From Algoriphagus zhangzhouensis (GTDB taxonomy: Bacteria > Bacteroidota > Bacteroidia > Cytophagales > Cyclobacteriaceae): a stretch of 64,000 nucleotides of DNA. Positions 45,430 through 54,803 of this stretch are shown one piece after another. Each line of letters starts with the position of its first letter. The first letter of the stretch is position 1. The position numbers and the translations under genes were made by a program. The notes beneath the pieces were generated by a model. That model was not told where the DNA came from, did no database searches, and saw only the letters and a program-made list of their open reading frames with translations. Where the stretch lies: the NCBI RefSeq assembly GCF_900148515.1, contig NZ_FRXN01000002.1, forward strand, positions 620,001-684,000. The letters are read 5' to 3'.

Positions 45430-46614
45430 TTATTTTTTCCGTTGCTCGAAAACAAAAACCCCTTTTTTGTTGGCAATCACTACATCCCGCAATCCATCTC
45501 CATTGATGTCTTCAGCCACCACATTCAAACCTACTCCAGAATCATCATCAATTTGGTGAGCTTTCCAAATGGGGTTTTCACCAGGAACGAATTCAAACCA
45601 ATACAAATAGGAAGGTTCCAAAGCACCGGTTCCTTCTCTCATATGAGCGTAAAAGCGCTTCCCGGTAACAAAATCCTTTTGCCCATCTCCATTCATATCC
45701 TCAAAAGCCACCGCATGAGTTTCCGACATTTCTTCAGTCAGCAAATGGGGAATGAACTCCTGATTGGATCCATTACCCTTGTTTTCATACCACCAAATTC
45801 CTCGTTCATGAGCTGAAGCTCCAAACACATCCGTCGCTCCATCCTGATTAAAATCAAAAGCATTCAAATGAGATTGCGGCTCACCCAAATTTGAAGGGTG
45901 CCAAGTCCAATCAGGCTGAGTCGGATTGCCTGGGTTTTCCCACCAACCTTCACGGATGATCACGTCTGGGTTTTCATCACCATTCATATCGGAGTAGCCC
46001 AATCCATGGGAAAAATTCTCAGAACCAGGTGTGCCGGGCAGGCTGATGGTATATTTTTTCCAAGATTCATCTCCGGGAAAAGTCGGCGCTTTGAGCCAGA
46101 TCATTTGCTTATTGGCTACATCTCCGCATAAGATATCCTTGCGACCATCTCCATCTATATCCACAAAATTGGGAGACTCATTTCCGACCGTTTCATGGAT
46201 CATATGAACTTTCCAATGTCCTTCTTTCCCTTGGGGATTCTCATGCCAGTAAACAGCCTTTCCTGGAAAGTCCACCCGAATCAAGTCAACCCAACCGTCT
46301 TGATTGACATCCAGGTCAAAGTTGAGCATGGAATTACTCCATTCCTTTTCTGGTACATAAAGTTTGGGCTCGTAGATTTCATGCCTCTCCCAATTGGGTG
46401 CCTCAAACCAATAAGGGCCAGCCATTACATCAATTTTCCCATCCCGGTTCACATCCCCAATAGCTACTCCCTCGGACACAAAATCTGAAAAAAGCACTGT
46501 CTTCTTGAAGGGAATATCCGCACTTTGATCTCGATCTGCCATCAATTGAGCTTCACAGACAACAGATGTGACCAAGGCTATTGAGAAAAGAAAAATATAT
46601 CGTTGAATCTTCAT
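45430..46614 (-). CDS. Secreted FG-GAP/VCBS repeat protein
   Basis: A 394-residue protein; ATG at 46614. Signal peptide with cleavage near VCEAQ. It carries calcium-binding FG-GAP repeats: GDVNRDGKIDVMAG, DVNQDGWVDLIRV, DIDGDGRKDILCG, DMNGDENPDVII, DFNQDGATDVFG, DMNGDGQKDFVTG and DINGDGLRDVVIA. Seven blades are consistent with one closed propeller. It has no enzymatic motif. It lies between the haem-binding dehydrogenase-like protein and the fucosidase on the same strand. Confidence 0.9.
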   Translation of the reverse strand: MKIQRYIFLFSIALVTSVVCEAQLMADRDQSADIPFKKTVLFSDFVSEGVAIGDVNRDGKIDVMAGPYWFEAPNWERHEIYEPKLYVPEKEWSNSMLNFDLDVNQDGWVDLIRVDFPGKAVYWHENPQGKEGHWKVHMIHETVGNESPNFVDIDGDGRKDILCGDVANKQMIWLKAPTFPGDESWKKYTISLPGTPGSENFSHGLGYSDMNGDENPDVIIREGWWENPGNPTQPDWTWHPSNLGEPQSHLNAFDFNQDGATDVFGASAHERGIWWYENKGNGSNQEFIPHLLTEEMSETHAVAFEDMNGDGQKDFVTGKRFYAHMREGTGALEPSYLYWFEFVPGENPIWKAHQIDDDSGVGLNVVAEDINGDGLRDVVIANKKGVFVFEQRKK

Positions 46615-46676
46615 TTGATTGAGTTTGAAAATGTACAAGGTCCCAGGTACAAAGTACCAAGCAAGGGGGCCTGAGA

Positions 46677-49600
46677 TTATTTCTGGGTTAATAAATAAGC
46701 GATTAAATCATCGAAATCTTCTTCGGAAATACTCTCCCCAAAACTGTCCGGCATCAGCGTGTATTGGGACACTTTCTTTTCCTGAATCAGATCCTTTGAG
46801 ACCGTGAATTCCTGTCCACTGGCATCTGCATAAACCTCCAACTCACCTTCATCTCTTCGGAATAATCCACTTTGGACTTTTCCATCTTTCAGAGTGACCG
46901 TATAAGTTTTAAAAGCCTGGGAAATATTCCGATTGGGGTCCAAAATCTTCTCAGTCAAAGCTCTTCTTCCCCAGTTGCCAATTCCATCCAGTTGAGGGCC
47001 GATGATCCCTCCATCTCCTTCGATCTGATGGCAAATCGTACAGGTATTGATAAACATAGCTTTTCCGTTTTCCAGATCTGGTTTGGGAACAAATCTTGCC
47101 AGTCGGGCATCAATCAATTGTTGCCTTTCTTCTAAAACCGACTCCATTCCGGAAGTTAAAGCCACATAGTCTCGGGTTTGTGCCGGACTCATATTCGCTA
47201 ACAATTGCTCATTGACTCCTCGATCCAAAAGAATTCTCGGAGAGATATCGCCATCCTTAGCCAGTTTCAATAATTGATTTCGTCCTTGATTGGAATTCAC
47301 CAAAACAGATGCGATGGCAACCTGAAGGCTAGAAGGTGCGGTTGGCAAGGCCTCAAAAAGCATTTCCTGAGTTCCGGAATAGCTAGAGTTTCCAATATTC
47401 CTCGCAATTTCTTGCCTTAAACCCAAGTTTGAATCTGAGTCCAACAAAATTGACTCAACCTGCTCTTTGTTTCCATTGGGATTGATATCCAATAATGCCT
47501 TTGCCCCCATGGCACGAGGACGATTTTTGGCCCAATCTGCAGCCAAAAGATCTCTCAATCCTGATTCATAGGAACTCAGTTTATTTTCACTTGCCAACTG
47601 AGCTGCGAAAATCTGCTGTCTGGCGACTTCTTCGAAGTACTCATATTCCTCGTCCGCATGGGCCGAAGGTTTATCTGCAACAGGAGTTGGTTTTTGATCC
47701 AGGTTTTCCAAGAAACCTCCCGCAAAGCTCAAAGCCCATTTTTTCATGGCTGGAGAATTAGGATTTCCTCCACGTTGGCCAATTCCAGTTTGGATGGTTT
47801 GATACAGCGCATATTGACCGGCTGGATCCCCATCAAATTTTTCCTGAATAAAAGAGATCACTTGACCCAATTGGCTTTCTGGCACAAATCTTCCCACGTG
47901 ACCCATATACCCCAACATGCGATCATGAGAGACTTCTAGCTCCTTGAGGTTGGAAAAGATAAATTCTGAAGCTACCCGAGATGGTACATCCGTCATTGCA
48001 TCCATCAGTACCAACTTTTCTGAATCTTGCCAATCTCTTCCAATTGCGCTTTGAAGAATCTCTGGATTTTTCAGATGATCTCTCAAGCCAATCAGCAAAG
48101 TATATTTCAAATGGCTGTCTGCCTCAGGCGTTTTCAAAATTGTCGCAACCAAAAATTGAATATTCAACTTACTTGGGTGCTTTACCAGCACATCCGCAGC
48201 AGCTCTTTGAGTATGCGGGTCTGGATATTGGAGTCCATTTAATGCTAAGTTTTCTTTTTCCGGATCCAATTCAGGATACTCTGCCAACACTCGATAGGTA
48301 TGAACTCTGACTTCCTGACTTTCGCTTTCAGCGGCATGTCGTAGTTCTGGAAATGTCAAGGCATCCAACCTTTTCAAAGCCCAAAGAGCATGTACTTTTT
48401 GCTTAGGTTTTGCATTTGGATCAGCCAGAATCGCCTTCATTGGAGCAATGGCCTTTTCTCCTTCAAAATCCACCAAACGATCAGTGGCCAACATCCGATG
48501 ATGAAAAATTTCACTTCCCAATCCTTCTATCAATTGATCGATTGTTGCCTGAGACCAATCCACTTTTTCACCAGCATCCCCTTGGTAAGTAATCCTCCAA
48601 ATTCTCCCGCTTTTTCGATCCCTTCCTGGATGATCCAAAGGCACTTCATAATGGCCGATAATCCGGTTGTAAAAATCAGCGATATACAAAGCTCCATCCG
48701 GACCGATTTTGATATCAACTGGCCTAAACCAAGGATCTTCACTGACCAAAAAGTCCTTTTCACGAATCGCCTGTGGGGTAGAACCCACATAATCCACGGA
48801 ATTTCTACTTACACGGCAAGCTACCACATCTCCGGAGTAAAAGCTATTTCGATACTCTTCCGGAAAATCCAGTCCATTGTAATATTCCAGTCCAGAGAGT
48901 GCCGTCGAACCAATCTGATAATCCATCATCTGAGGTCCAAAGCCCAATCCTGGGGCCTTCTTTCCGAAGTGGGGATAATCCCCTTGGTTGATGATCTGAT
49001 AAATCGGCATAGAGTGGCAATCCGCCGAATAGATATAGCCCAAATCATCCACCGCGTACCCAAAGGGATTCACTCTTCCATAAGTCGTCTGCTCCACTCG
49101 GCTTCCATCAATTTTGAATCGGAATGTATTGCCGGAAGTCATGTGAATGCTATCTCCATCTGCTCCGGCGATATGCGAAGTATTGCGAAAGCCATGAGAT
49201 GCATGAATCCAGCCATCCAGACCGCGCATGAAATTATTGATCATGCCATGGGTATCCTCATGTCCAAATGGCCCCAACAAGACCTTTTTTTCATCATATC
49301 GATCATCTCCATCCTGATCTTCAAAAAAATAAATATTGGGAATACTGTAGGCGATTGCACCTCCTTTGACAGGCATGATCCCGATTGGAATATTCAGATC
49401 ACTGGCAAAATCTATAAACTTATCCGCTTTGCCATCTCCATTGGTATCCTCCAAAATCGTGATTTTGTCGGTTCCTGAGCCAGTTGAGGCTTCATAGGGA
49501 TATTCGATCGAATGGGTCACCCAAAGCCTGCCTTTATCATCAAATTCCATATTGATAGGCTTGGTAATATCCGGCTCAGAAGCATACAGATTGATTTCAA

Positions 49601-49787
49601 ATCCCGGGGGCAAATGAAAACCAGCCATCTCTTCTTCGGGCGTCTGATAATCTGTCACTCTGATATGATCTTTAAAAAGCTCTGGATCCACAAAAGAATC
49701 TGGATCATACTCTTCCTCACTTCGCTGAGGTGCCTGACAGGAAAAAATCAAAAAAAGCATCAGTAATAATGGCAAGCCATTTTTCAT
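46677..49787 (-). CDS. PVC-type haem-binding dehydrogenase-like lipoprotein (propeller + HEAT + cytochrome c)
   Basis: A 1036-residue protein with lipobox FLIFSC (Cys at about 17). The N-terminal part (about 50-430) is a soluble-glucose-dehydrogenase-like propeller of the 'membrane-bound dehydrogenase' type: HLPPGFEINLYASEPDITKP, MEFDDKGRLWVTHSIEYP, EDTNGDGKADKF and FRPVDIKIGPDGALYIADFYN. The middle is a HEAT-like helical region. The C-terminal cytochrome c domain has haem motif CTICH (about residue 925) and a Met in YTLMPDSFG as the likely sixth ligand. Such proteins are frequent in Planctomycetes and Bacteroidota. It could accept electrons from sugar oxidation. Confidence 0.9.
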   Translation of the reverse strand: MKNGLPLLLMLFLIFSCQAPQRSEEEYDPDSFVDPELFKDHIRVTDYQTPEEEMAGFHLPPGFEINLYASEPDITKPINMEFDDKGRLWVTHSIEYPYEASTGSGTDKITILEDTNGDGKADKFIDFASDLNIPIGIMPVKGGAIAYSIPNIYFFEDQDGDDRYDEKKVLLGPFGHEDTHGMINNFMRGLDGWIHASHGFRNTSHIAGADGDSIHMTSGNTFRFKIDGSRVEQTTYGRVNPFGYAVDDLGYIYSADCHSMPIYQIINQGDYPHFGKKAPGLGFGPQMMDYQIGSTALSGLEYYNGLDFPEEYRNSFYSGDVVACRVSRNSVDYVGSTPQAIREKDFLVSEDPWFRPVDIKIGPDGALYIADFYNRIIGHYEVPLDHPGRDRKSGRIWRITYQGDAGEKVDWSQATIDQLIEGLGSEIFHHRMLATDRLVDFEGEKAIAPMKAILADPNAKPKQKVHALWALKRLDALTFPELRHAAESESQEVRVHTYRVLAEYPELDPEKENLALNGLQYPDPHTQRAAADVLVKHPSKLNIQFLVATILKTPEADSHLKYTLLIGLRDHLKNPEILQSAIGRDWQDSEKLVLMDAMTDVPSRVASEFIFSNLKELEVSHDRMLGYMGHVGRFVPESQLGQVISFIQEKFDGDPAGQYALYQTIQTGIGQRGGNPNSPAMKKWALSFAGGFLENLDQKPTPVADKPSAHADEEYEYFEEVARQQIFAAQLASENKLSSYESGLRDLLAADWAKNRPRAMGAKALLDINPNGNKEQVESILLDSDSNLGLRQEIARNIGNSSYSGTQEMLFEALPTAPSSLQVAIASVLVNSNQGRNQLLKLAKDGDISPRILLDRGVNEQLLANMSPAQTRDYVALTSGMESVLEERQQLIDARLARFVPKPDLENGKAMFINTCTICHQIEGDGGIIGPQLDGIGNWGRRALTEKILDPNRNISQAFKTYTVTLKDGKVQSGLFRRDEGELEVYADASGQEFTVSKDLIQEKKVSQYTLMPDSFGESISEEDFDDLIAYLLTQK

Positions 49788-49997
49788 AGATTGATGGGTT
49801 AGGTTGGGTTGGTAATTCTGGCTTTTTCAAACCAAATTCCTTAGAAATTATTCCTTTAAATGCTGAAATCCAAGACCTTCCTGTCCAAGGGTAGAATTAA
49901 TTAGATCAAAAAACCAAAATCCCTAAGATCAAACTCAAAACTCACCTTTCTCCAACTTTTCCTCCCTACTCTCCATCAATCCTAGTATTTTTCCAGA

Positions 49998-52232
49998 ATG
50001 AAAAACACCCTGACCCTTTTATTCTTTTTAATAACAATAGCGACCCAAGCCCAAATCCAATTAAACATCACAGATCAGGTGACTGGACAAGCCTTGGAAA
50101 ATGTCAGAGTTCGGCCAGAAAATCAAAAATTCCTGACCACTAATGCCAGCGGAATAATCGCCATTCCGGGAGATGGAATCCGCATTTCTTTTGCCAAAGA
50201 AGGATATGAATACTTGGAAAAATGGTTTGAAGCGGGGGAATACCAAGTAGAATTGATTCCTGAAGTCATGAATCTATCCGCGGTTACAGTTTCAGCTTTT
50301 GAGTCAGAAAGACCACTTTTGGAGCAATCAGCTGCTATTATCAAAGTAAACGAACGTGATTTCGCCAGATACAATGAGATTTCTCCGGTCAATGCATTCA
50401 ATCAGAAGGCCGGTGTAAGAATTGAAGAAAGAGCTCCTGCCAGCTATAGAATTTCTATCCGTGGAAGTTCCTTGAGAGCCCCATTTGGGGTGAGAAATGT
50501 GAAGGTATATTGGAACGATGTTCCCTTCACCGCTCCTGATGGAACCACAGCTTTAAATCTCTTGGATCTTTCCAACATCAAAAGTTCGGAAGTCGTGAAA
50601 GGCCCATCCGGAAGTATTTATGGAGCAGGAAATGGCGGAGCAATATCCCTTTTCAGTCAGCCTAATTTGAATTCAAATAGGATTTCAACAGATCTTTTGA
50701 CTGGAAGCTATGGACTGATGAAATATAGACTCGGATTGACTCAGGCTATCGGAAATGGAGGAATCGAGGCTTCTTTCGTCAGCCAAAAGTCAGATGGCTA
50801 TCGAGAACAGTCTGCTGTGGATAGAAAAGTCTTCCAATTGGGCGGCTATTTCCCAATTTCAGAAAAGCAGGAAATCCGAACGCAGATGCTTATTTCGGAT
50901 TTGAACTACCAGATTCCGGGAGGTCTCAATGCCGATCAATTGGCTGAAGATCCAACTCAAGCTCGTCCCGGGTCAGTAGATCAAAACAGTTCTGTCGCTC
51001 AAAAAGCATTACTACTTTCCATGGGTCATGTTTATCGCTTTTCTGAAAAAACCCATAATAGCACGACTCTCTATCTAAACACCAATGATTTCAAAAATCC
51101 ATTCATTTTGGATTATAAAAAGGAGCTTGGGTTTGGCTATGGGGCAAGAACCAAGTTCACCCATGAAAGTCAATTAGGAGGGAAAGCCCTACGCATGATT
51201 TTTGGAGCAGAATACCAAAACAGCTGGACGGATGCCCAGAATTTTGGAAACAGATCGGGAGTCGCTGATACAGTTCGATTTGCTGATAAACTACGCGCCT
51301 ATCAAGGTTTTCTTTTCCAACAGGCAGAGTTGAATTTCACAGAGAAAATCTTATTCACAGTCGGATTGAGTGAAAACTTCTCCGGATATGAAATCGACCG
51401 TCAAATCGATGCCTCTGGAGGTCCGACAGGAGTAAACAGCCGCACATTTGATCCAGTTGTCGTTCCAAGACTTGCCCTAAACTATGGCATTTCTACTTTC
51501 AGCTCAGTCTATGGATCTGTTAGCGGCGGATTTTCCCCACCAACAATCGACGAGGTAAGAACCAATGAAGGAAGTGTCAATCTGGATTTGGAAGCTGAAA
51601 AAGGAACCAACTTCGAAGTGGGTTATAGAATGGGGAAAGAGAAATTCAATGTGGAATTGATCGCCTATTATCTAAAACTGAAGGAGACGATTACTACCTA
51701 TACCAATGAAAATGGAGTGGTGCTATTCCGGAATGCCGGAGCAACGGATCAAAAGGGAATCGAAGCTTCTCTGGATTATGCAATCTTGAGAAATGGAGAT
51801 GGATTTTTGAAAGATTTCTTGGTGGGAACAGCCTTTACTGGGCAGTTTTTCGAGTTTAAAAACTATCAAAAGGGAGACAATGACTTCTCTGGAAATGAAC
51901 TGACAGGAGTGCCAAAAACCAATTTAGTAACAAGGTTAGATCTGAGAACACAGCCGGGAATCTATCTGAATCTGACTCATCAATACACTGGAGAAATCCC
52001 ACTCAACGATGCCAACACCGTTTATTCAGATCCTTTCAATTTGATCAATGCACGATTGGGATATATCCGCACTTTCCAAAACTGGGATTTTGAAATCTTC
52101 GGCGGTGTGGACAATCTCTTGGATGAATTGTATTCTTTGGGCAATGACCTGAATCCATTCGGGGGAAGGTATTATCAACCAGCTCCAGCTAGAAATTATT
52201 ATGGAGGAATTAAGGTCGCCTTTAATTACTAA
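49998..52232 (+). CDS. TonB-dependent receptor with N-terminal carboxypeptidase-like domain
   Basis: A 744-residue protein. Signal peptide ends at ATQAQ. A short CarboxypepD_reg-like domain (about 20-90) precedes the plug, marked by MNLSAVTVSAF (TonB-box region), RISIRGSSLRAPFGVRNVKVYWNDVPFTAPDGTT and VVKGPSGSIYGAGNGGAISL. The barrel ends NYYGGIKVAFNY with the C-terminal aromatic. It looks like a FecA- or metal-chelate-type receptor rather than SusC (no SusD partner). The ligand is unknown. It converges with the Rieske gene, with an 11-nt 3' overlap. Confidence 0.92.
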   Translation: MKNTLTLLFFLITIATQAQIQLNITDQVTGQALENVRVRPENQKFLTTNASGIIAIPGDGIRISFAKEGYEYLEKWFEAGEYQVELIPEVMNLSAVTVSAFESERPLLEQSAAIIKVNERDFARYNEISPVNAFNQKAGVRIEERAPASYRISIRGSSLRAPFGVRNVKVYWNDVPFTAPDGTTALNLLDLSNIKSSEVVKGPSGSIYGAGNGGAISLFSQPNLNSNRISTDLLTGSYGLMKYRLGLTQAIGNGGIEASFVSQKSDGYREQSAVDRKVFQLGGYFPISEKQEIRTQMLISDLNYQIPGGLNADQLAEDPTQARPGSVDQNSSVAQKALLLSMGHVYRFSEKTHNSTTLYLNTNDFKNPFILDYKKELGFGYGARTKFTHESQLGGKALRMIFGAEYQNSWTDAQNFGNRSGVADTVRFADKLRAYQGFLFQQAELNFTEKILFTVGLSENFSGYEIDRQIDASGGPTGVNSRTFDPVVVPRLALNYGISTFSSVYGSVSGGFSPPTIDEVRTNEGSVNLDLEAEKGTNFEVGYRMGKEKFNVELIAYYLKLKETITTYTNENGVVLFRNAGATDQKGIEASLDYAILRNGDGFLKDFLVGTAFTGQFFEFKNYQKGDNDFSGNELTGVPKTNLVTRLDLRTQPGIYLNLTHQYTGEIPLNDANTVYSDPFNLINARLGYIRTFQNWDFEIFGGVDNLLDELYSLGNDLNPFGGRYYQPAPARNYYGGIKVAFNY

Positions 52233-52557
52233 CCTTAGGGATTGAGATTTTCAATCCCTCTTCCACGATTTCGACTGGATAAATTTCCAATTCTCTACAC
52301 ATCCCTGCTTTTACGGCTCCGGTTTTCAAATCAAATCGGTAAGAATGAAGTGGACAAATGACTTCCTTTTCCTCTGAAATATCTCCAGGAATCAAAGAAG
52401 TCATTCGGTGAGGACAGGTACTTTCAAAAGCAAAAAACTCATCCCCAATTCGGGTTATTCCTACTTTCAAACCATCCAGATCAACCTGTCTGATTTCCTT
52501 TTCAGGAAACATCTCATGAAGCTTGGTTTGGGGAAAAGGAAGAATAAAATTTTTCAT
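52222..52557 (-). CDS. Rieske [2Fe-2S] domain protein
   Basis: A 111-residue single-domain Rieske protein. The cluster ligands are in TCPHRMTSL (Cys-x-His) and ICPLHSYRFDLKTG (Cys-x2-His). The F-x-L-x-T-G segment is typical of NirD or small ferredoxin-component proteins of oxygenases. It has no signal peptide and no transmembrane helix, so it is cytoplasmic. It is a stand-alone gene without an oxygenase or nitrite reductase next to it. Its 3' end overlaps the TonB receptor gene by 11 nt. Confidence 0.92.
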   Translation of the reverse strand: MKNFILPFPQTKLHEMFPEKEIRQVDLDGLKVGITRIGDEFFAFESTCPHRMTSLIPGDISEEKEVICPLHSYRFDLKTGAVKAGMCRELEIYPVEIVEEGLKISIPKVSN

Positions 52558-52710
52558 TGCGCTATTTTACCTAAGAAAAGCCACCATCGACACATAAAGT
52601 GTTGGTTTTTCGGTATTTGTTTTGGAATTTACTGGAAAGACATCAATCAAAACTCAATCTAGGCTTCAGAGGATTTTTCATTGTTTGGGGCCACAAATTA
52701 AAATAAGCCC

Positions 52711-53454
52711 ATGAAAAATTTTCTGTTAATCCCCCTGCTTTTTGTGATTGGTTTGGTAAATGCACAGACTCTGGATGGAGCCTGGAAAATGACTCACCAA
52801 AATGGACAGCCCATTACTGAGGTTGAGTACATCAAAATTTATCAGGATGATTACTTCGCTTTTGGAGCCAAAAAAGTAGAAGACAATCATTTCATAGGAG
52901 CTGGGGGAGGTCCTTTCACCTGGGATGGAAAGAACTATACCGAGACTTTGGATTTTTTCACCTTGGACCCATTTCAAGTAGGAACTGTCAATAAGTACAA
53001 ATTGGATTATGTCGATGGAAAAATTGTGATTTCCTCAGAGATCAAAGGGAATATGTTGGTGGAAATCTGGGAAAGAATTCCTGCGGAGCAAGATGATTTG
53101 ACAGGAAACTGGGTAATCACGGGAAGAAAAAGGGATGGAGAAATTTCCAGAAGTACGCCAGGCGCCAGAAGAACCATCAAAATACTTTCTGGGGGTAGAT
53201 TCCAGTGGGTAGCATTTAATTCCGAGACTAAAGAATTTTCCGGATCAGGTGGCGGCACCTACACTGCCAAAGACGGAAAGTATACTGAAAACATCACCTT
53301 CTTTTCTCGAGACGATTCTAGAGTGGGAGCAAGTTTGAGTTTTGATTATGAAGTCATCGATGGAGAATGGCATCACAGCGGTTTAAGCTCAACAGGAAAT
53401 CCTATATACGAAATCTGGACTCCTTATGCGATTGGGTATAATCCGGGGAATTAA
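52711..53454 (+). CDS. Secreted protein with two lipocalin-like repeats
   Basis: A 247-residue protein with a signal peptide (LLFVIGLVNAQ). It has two homologous halves. Half one is LDGAWKMTHQNG ... IKIYQDDYFAFGAKKVEDNHFIGAGGGPFTWDGKNYTETLDFFTLDPFQVG. Half two is LTGNWVITGRKRDG ... IKILSGGRFQWVAFNSETKEFSGSGGG, then TYTAKDGKYTENITFFSRDDSRVG. Both end in a strand with an EIW motif. This is a lipocalin-like beta-barrel pattern found in Bacteroidota 'membrane or secreted' proteins. The ligand is unknown. The gene is single. Confidence 0.75.
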   Translation: MKNFLLIPLLFVIGLVNAQTLDGAWKMTHQNGQPITEVEYIKIYQDDYFAFGAKKVEDNHFIGAGGGPFTWDGKNYTETLDFFTLDPFQVGTVNKYKLDYVDGKIVISSEIKGNMLVEIWERIPAEQDDLTGNWVITGRKRDGEISRSTPGARRTIKILSGGRFQWVAFNSETKEFSGSGGGTYTAKDGKYTENITFFSRDDSRVGASLSFDYEVIDGEWHHSGLSSTGNPIYEIWTPYAIGYNPGN

Positions 53455-53462
53455 AATAATTG

Positions 53463-53520
53463 AAATATGCTTCGCGAGATAATGTCGCTTCGCTCCTGAA
53501 ATATGCCTTCGGCGAGATAG
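53463..53520 (-). repeat. Dispersed repeat family A, copy 1
   Basis: Read on the minus strand it is about 58 nt with the words TCTCGCCGAAGGC, AGGAGCGAAGCGACA and TATCTCGCGAAGC. It matches 57581-57637 over the whole length with only a handful of changes. Confidence 0.85.
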
Positions 53521-53564
53521 AAATCTGTGACTTTTTCTGTGCCAATCCGTGGGAACAAAAAAAT

Positions 53565-53593
53565 AGCGCGAATCTGCAAAGCAAATCCGCGCT
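53565..53593. repeat. Imperfect hairpin in an intergenic repeat
   Basis: AGCGCG ... CGCGCT with partly paired arms between. It is preceded by CTGTGCCAATCCGTGGGAA, a word common in intergenic repeats of Bacteroidota and other phyla. It could act as a terminator for either neighbour, but there is no T run. Confidence 0.5.
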
Positions 53594-53630
53594 AATCTGG
53601 GGGAGTAAATCCTTTCAGCTCCCTTGATTT

Positions 53631-54773
53631 TTATGCCTCTACTGCGTAGAGCTCTTTTAATTTTTCAACTGCGTAGTCTACATCTTCGATGGTGTTGAAT
53701 CGGCTGAAGGAGAATCGAACTGAATCTCTTTCTGGACTATGATTCAATGCTCTCAAGACATGAGATCCCACTGTTGCCCCAGAACTGCAGGCAGATCCAC
53801 CAGAAGCAGAAATTCCTGCCAAATCCAAGTTAAACAACAACATCCCAGCATTTGCTTCAGATGGTGGCAAGCTCACATTCAAAACCGTATATAAGGACTT
53901 TTCCAAGTCAGCAGACAATCCATTGAATTCCACATCTGGAATACCAGCTTTCAGACTTTCGATGAAATGCTTCTTCAACGCTTTCACGTGAGTTTCATGA
54001 CCAGCCATATCTTCATAAGCCAATTCCAATGCTTTCGCGATACCAATGATACCAATCACGTTTTCCGTTCCACCTCTCATGTTTCTTTCCTGAGCTCCAC
54101 CGTGAATGAAAGGATGGATCTTCTTGTCTTTTCTCACATACAAGAAACCAGATCCCTTAGGTCCGTGGAATTTATGTCCACCAGCGACAATAGAATCGAT
54201 AGGCAAAGATTTCAGATCATGAACATAATGTCCCATGGTCTGAACAGTATCAGAATGGAAGAATGCTCCATATTCCTTTGCCAAGGATCCGATTTTATTC
54301 AGGTCATTGATATTACCAATTTCATTGTTGGCATGCATCAAAGAAACCAATGAATTAGGATTCGCTTTCAGGCTTGCTTCCAGCTGATCCATGTCGATTA
54401 CACCCTGCTCATTGACATCCAATTTGGTCAATTTGATTTTGCCTTTTTGCTCACAAACTTCCAAGGTGTGCAATACAGCATGATGCTCCAAAGGAGAGGT
54501 GATGGCATGGGTAATGCCATGAGTTTCGATGCCGCAAACCAAAGCCGTATTATCCGCCTCAGTTCCGCCTGATGTAAAGAAAATCTCAGCTGGAGTGGCA
54601 TTCAGCAACTCAGCAACTTTCTTTCTTGATCTTTCGATAGCAGTTCGTACCTCACGTCCATGACTGTGCACAGAAGAAGGGTTTCCATAATGGTCCCTCA
54701 TAAACGGCAGCATGGCTTCGATCACTCGATCGTCCATTGCTGTTGTTGCGGCATTATCAAAATAGACTTTCAT
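53631..54773 (-). CDS. Cysteine desulfurase (NifS/IscS family)
   Basis: A 380-residue PLP enzyme. It has the N-terminal YFDNAATTAMDDRVIEAM, the PLP lysine in IVAGGHKFHGPKGSGFLYV and the catalytic Cys loop in SGGSACSSGATVGSHVLRAL. EIFFTSGGTEADNTAL binds the cofactor. It takes sulfur from cysteine for Fe-S clusters and thiolated tRNA. It lies 30 nt after glmM on the same strand, so they may be co-transcribed. No iscU lies nearby. Confidence 0.95.
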   Translation of the reverse strand: MKVYFDNAATTAMDDRVIEAMLPFMRDHYGNPSSVHSHGREVRTAIERSRKKVAELLNATPAEIFFTSGGTEADNTALVCGIETHGITHAITSPLEHHAVLHTLEVCEQKGKIKLTKLDVNEQGVIDMDQLEASLKANPNSLVSLMHANNEIGNINDLNKIGSLAKEYGAFFHSDTVQTMGHYVHDLKSLPIDSIVAGGHKFHGPKGSGFLYVRKDKKIHPFIHGGAQERNMRGGTENVIGIIGIAKALELAYEDMAGHETHVKALKKHFIESLKAGIPDVEFNGLSADLEKSLYTVLNVSLPPSEANAGMLLFNLDLAGISASGGSACSSGATVGSHVLRALNHSPERDSVRFSFSRFNTIEDVDYAVEKLKELYAVEA

Positions 54774-54803
54774 CTCTCTATAAATTGGGTTTGTATTCTA
54801 TTT

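Noticed and set aside
48390..49478. Long open frame (362 codons) on the plus strand
   Set aside because: It is antisense to the PVC-type haem protein, whose motifs are certain. The translation has no recognisable domain.
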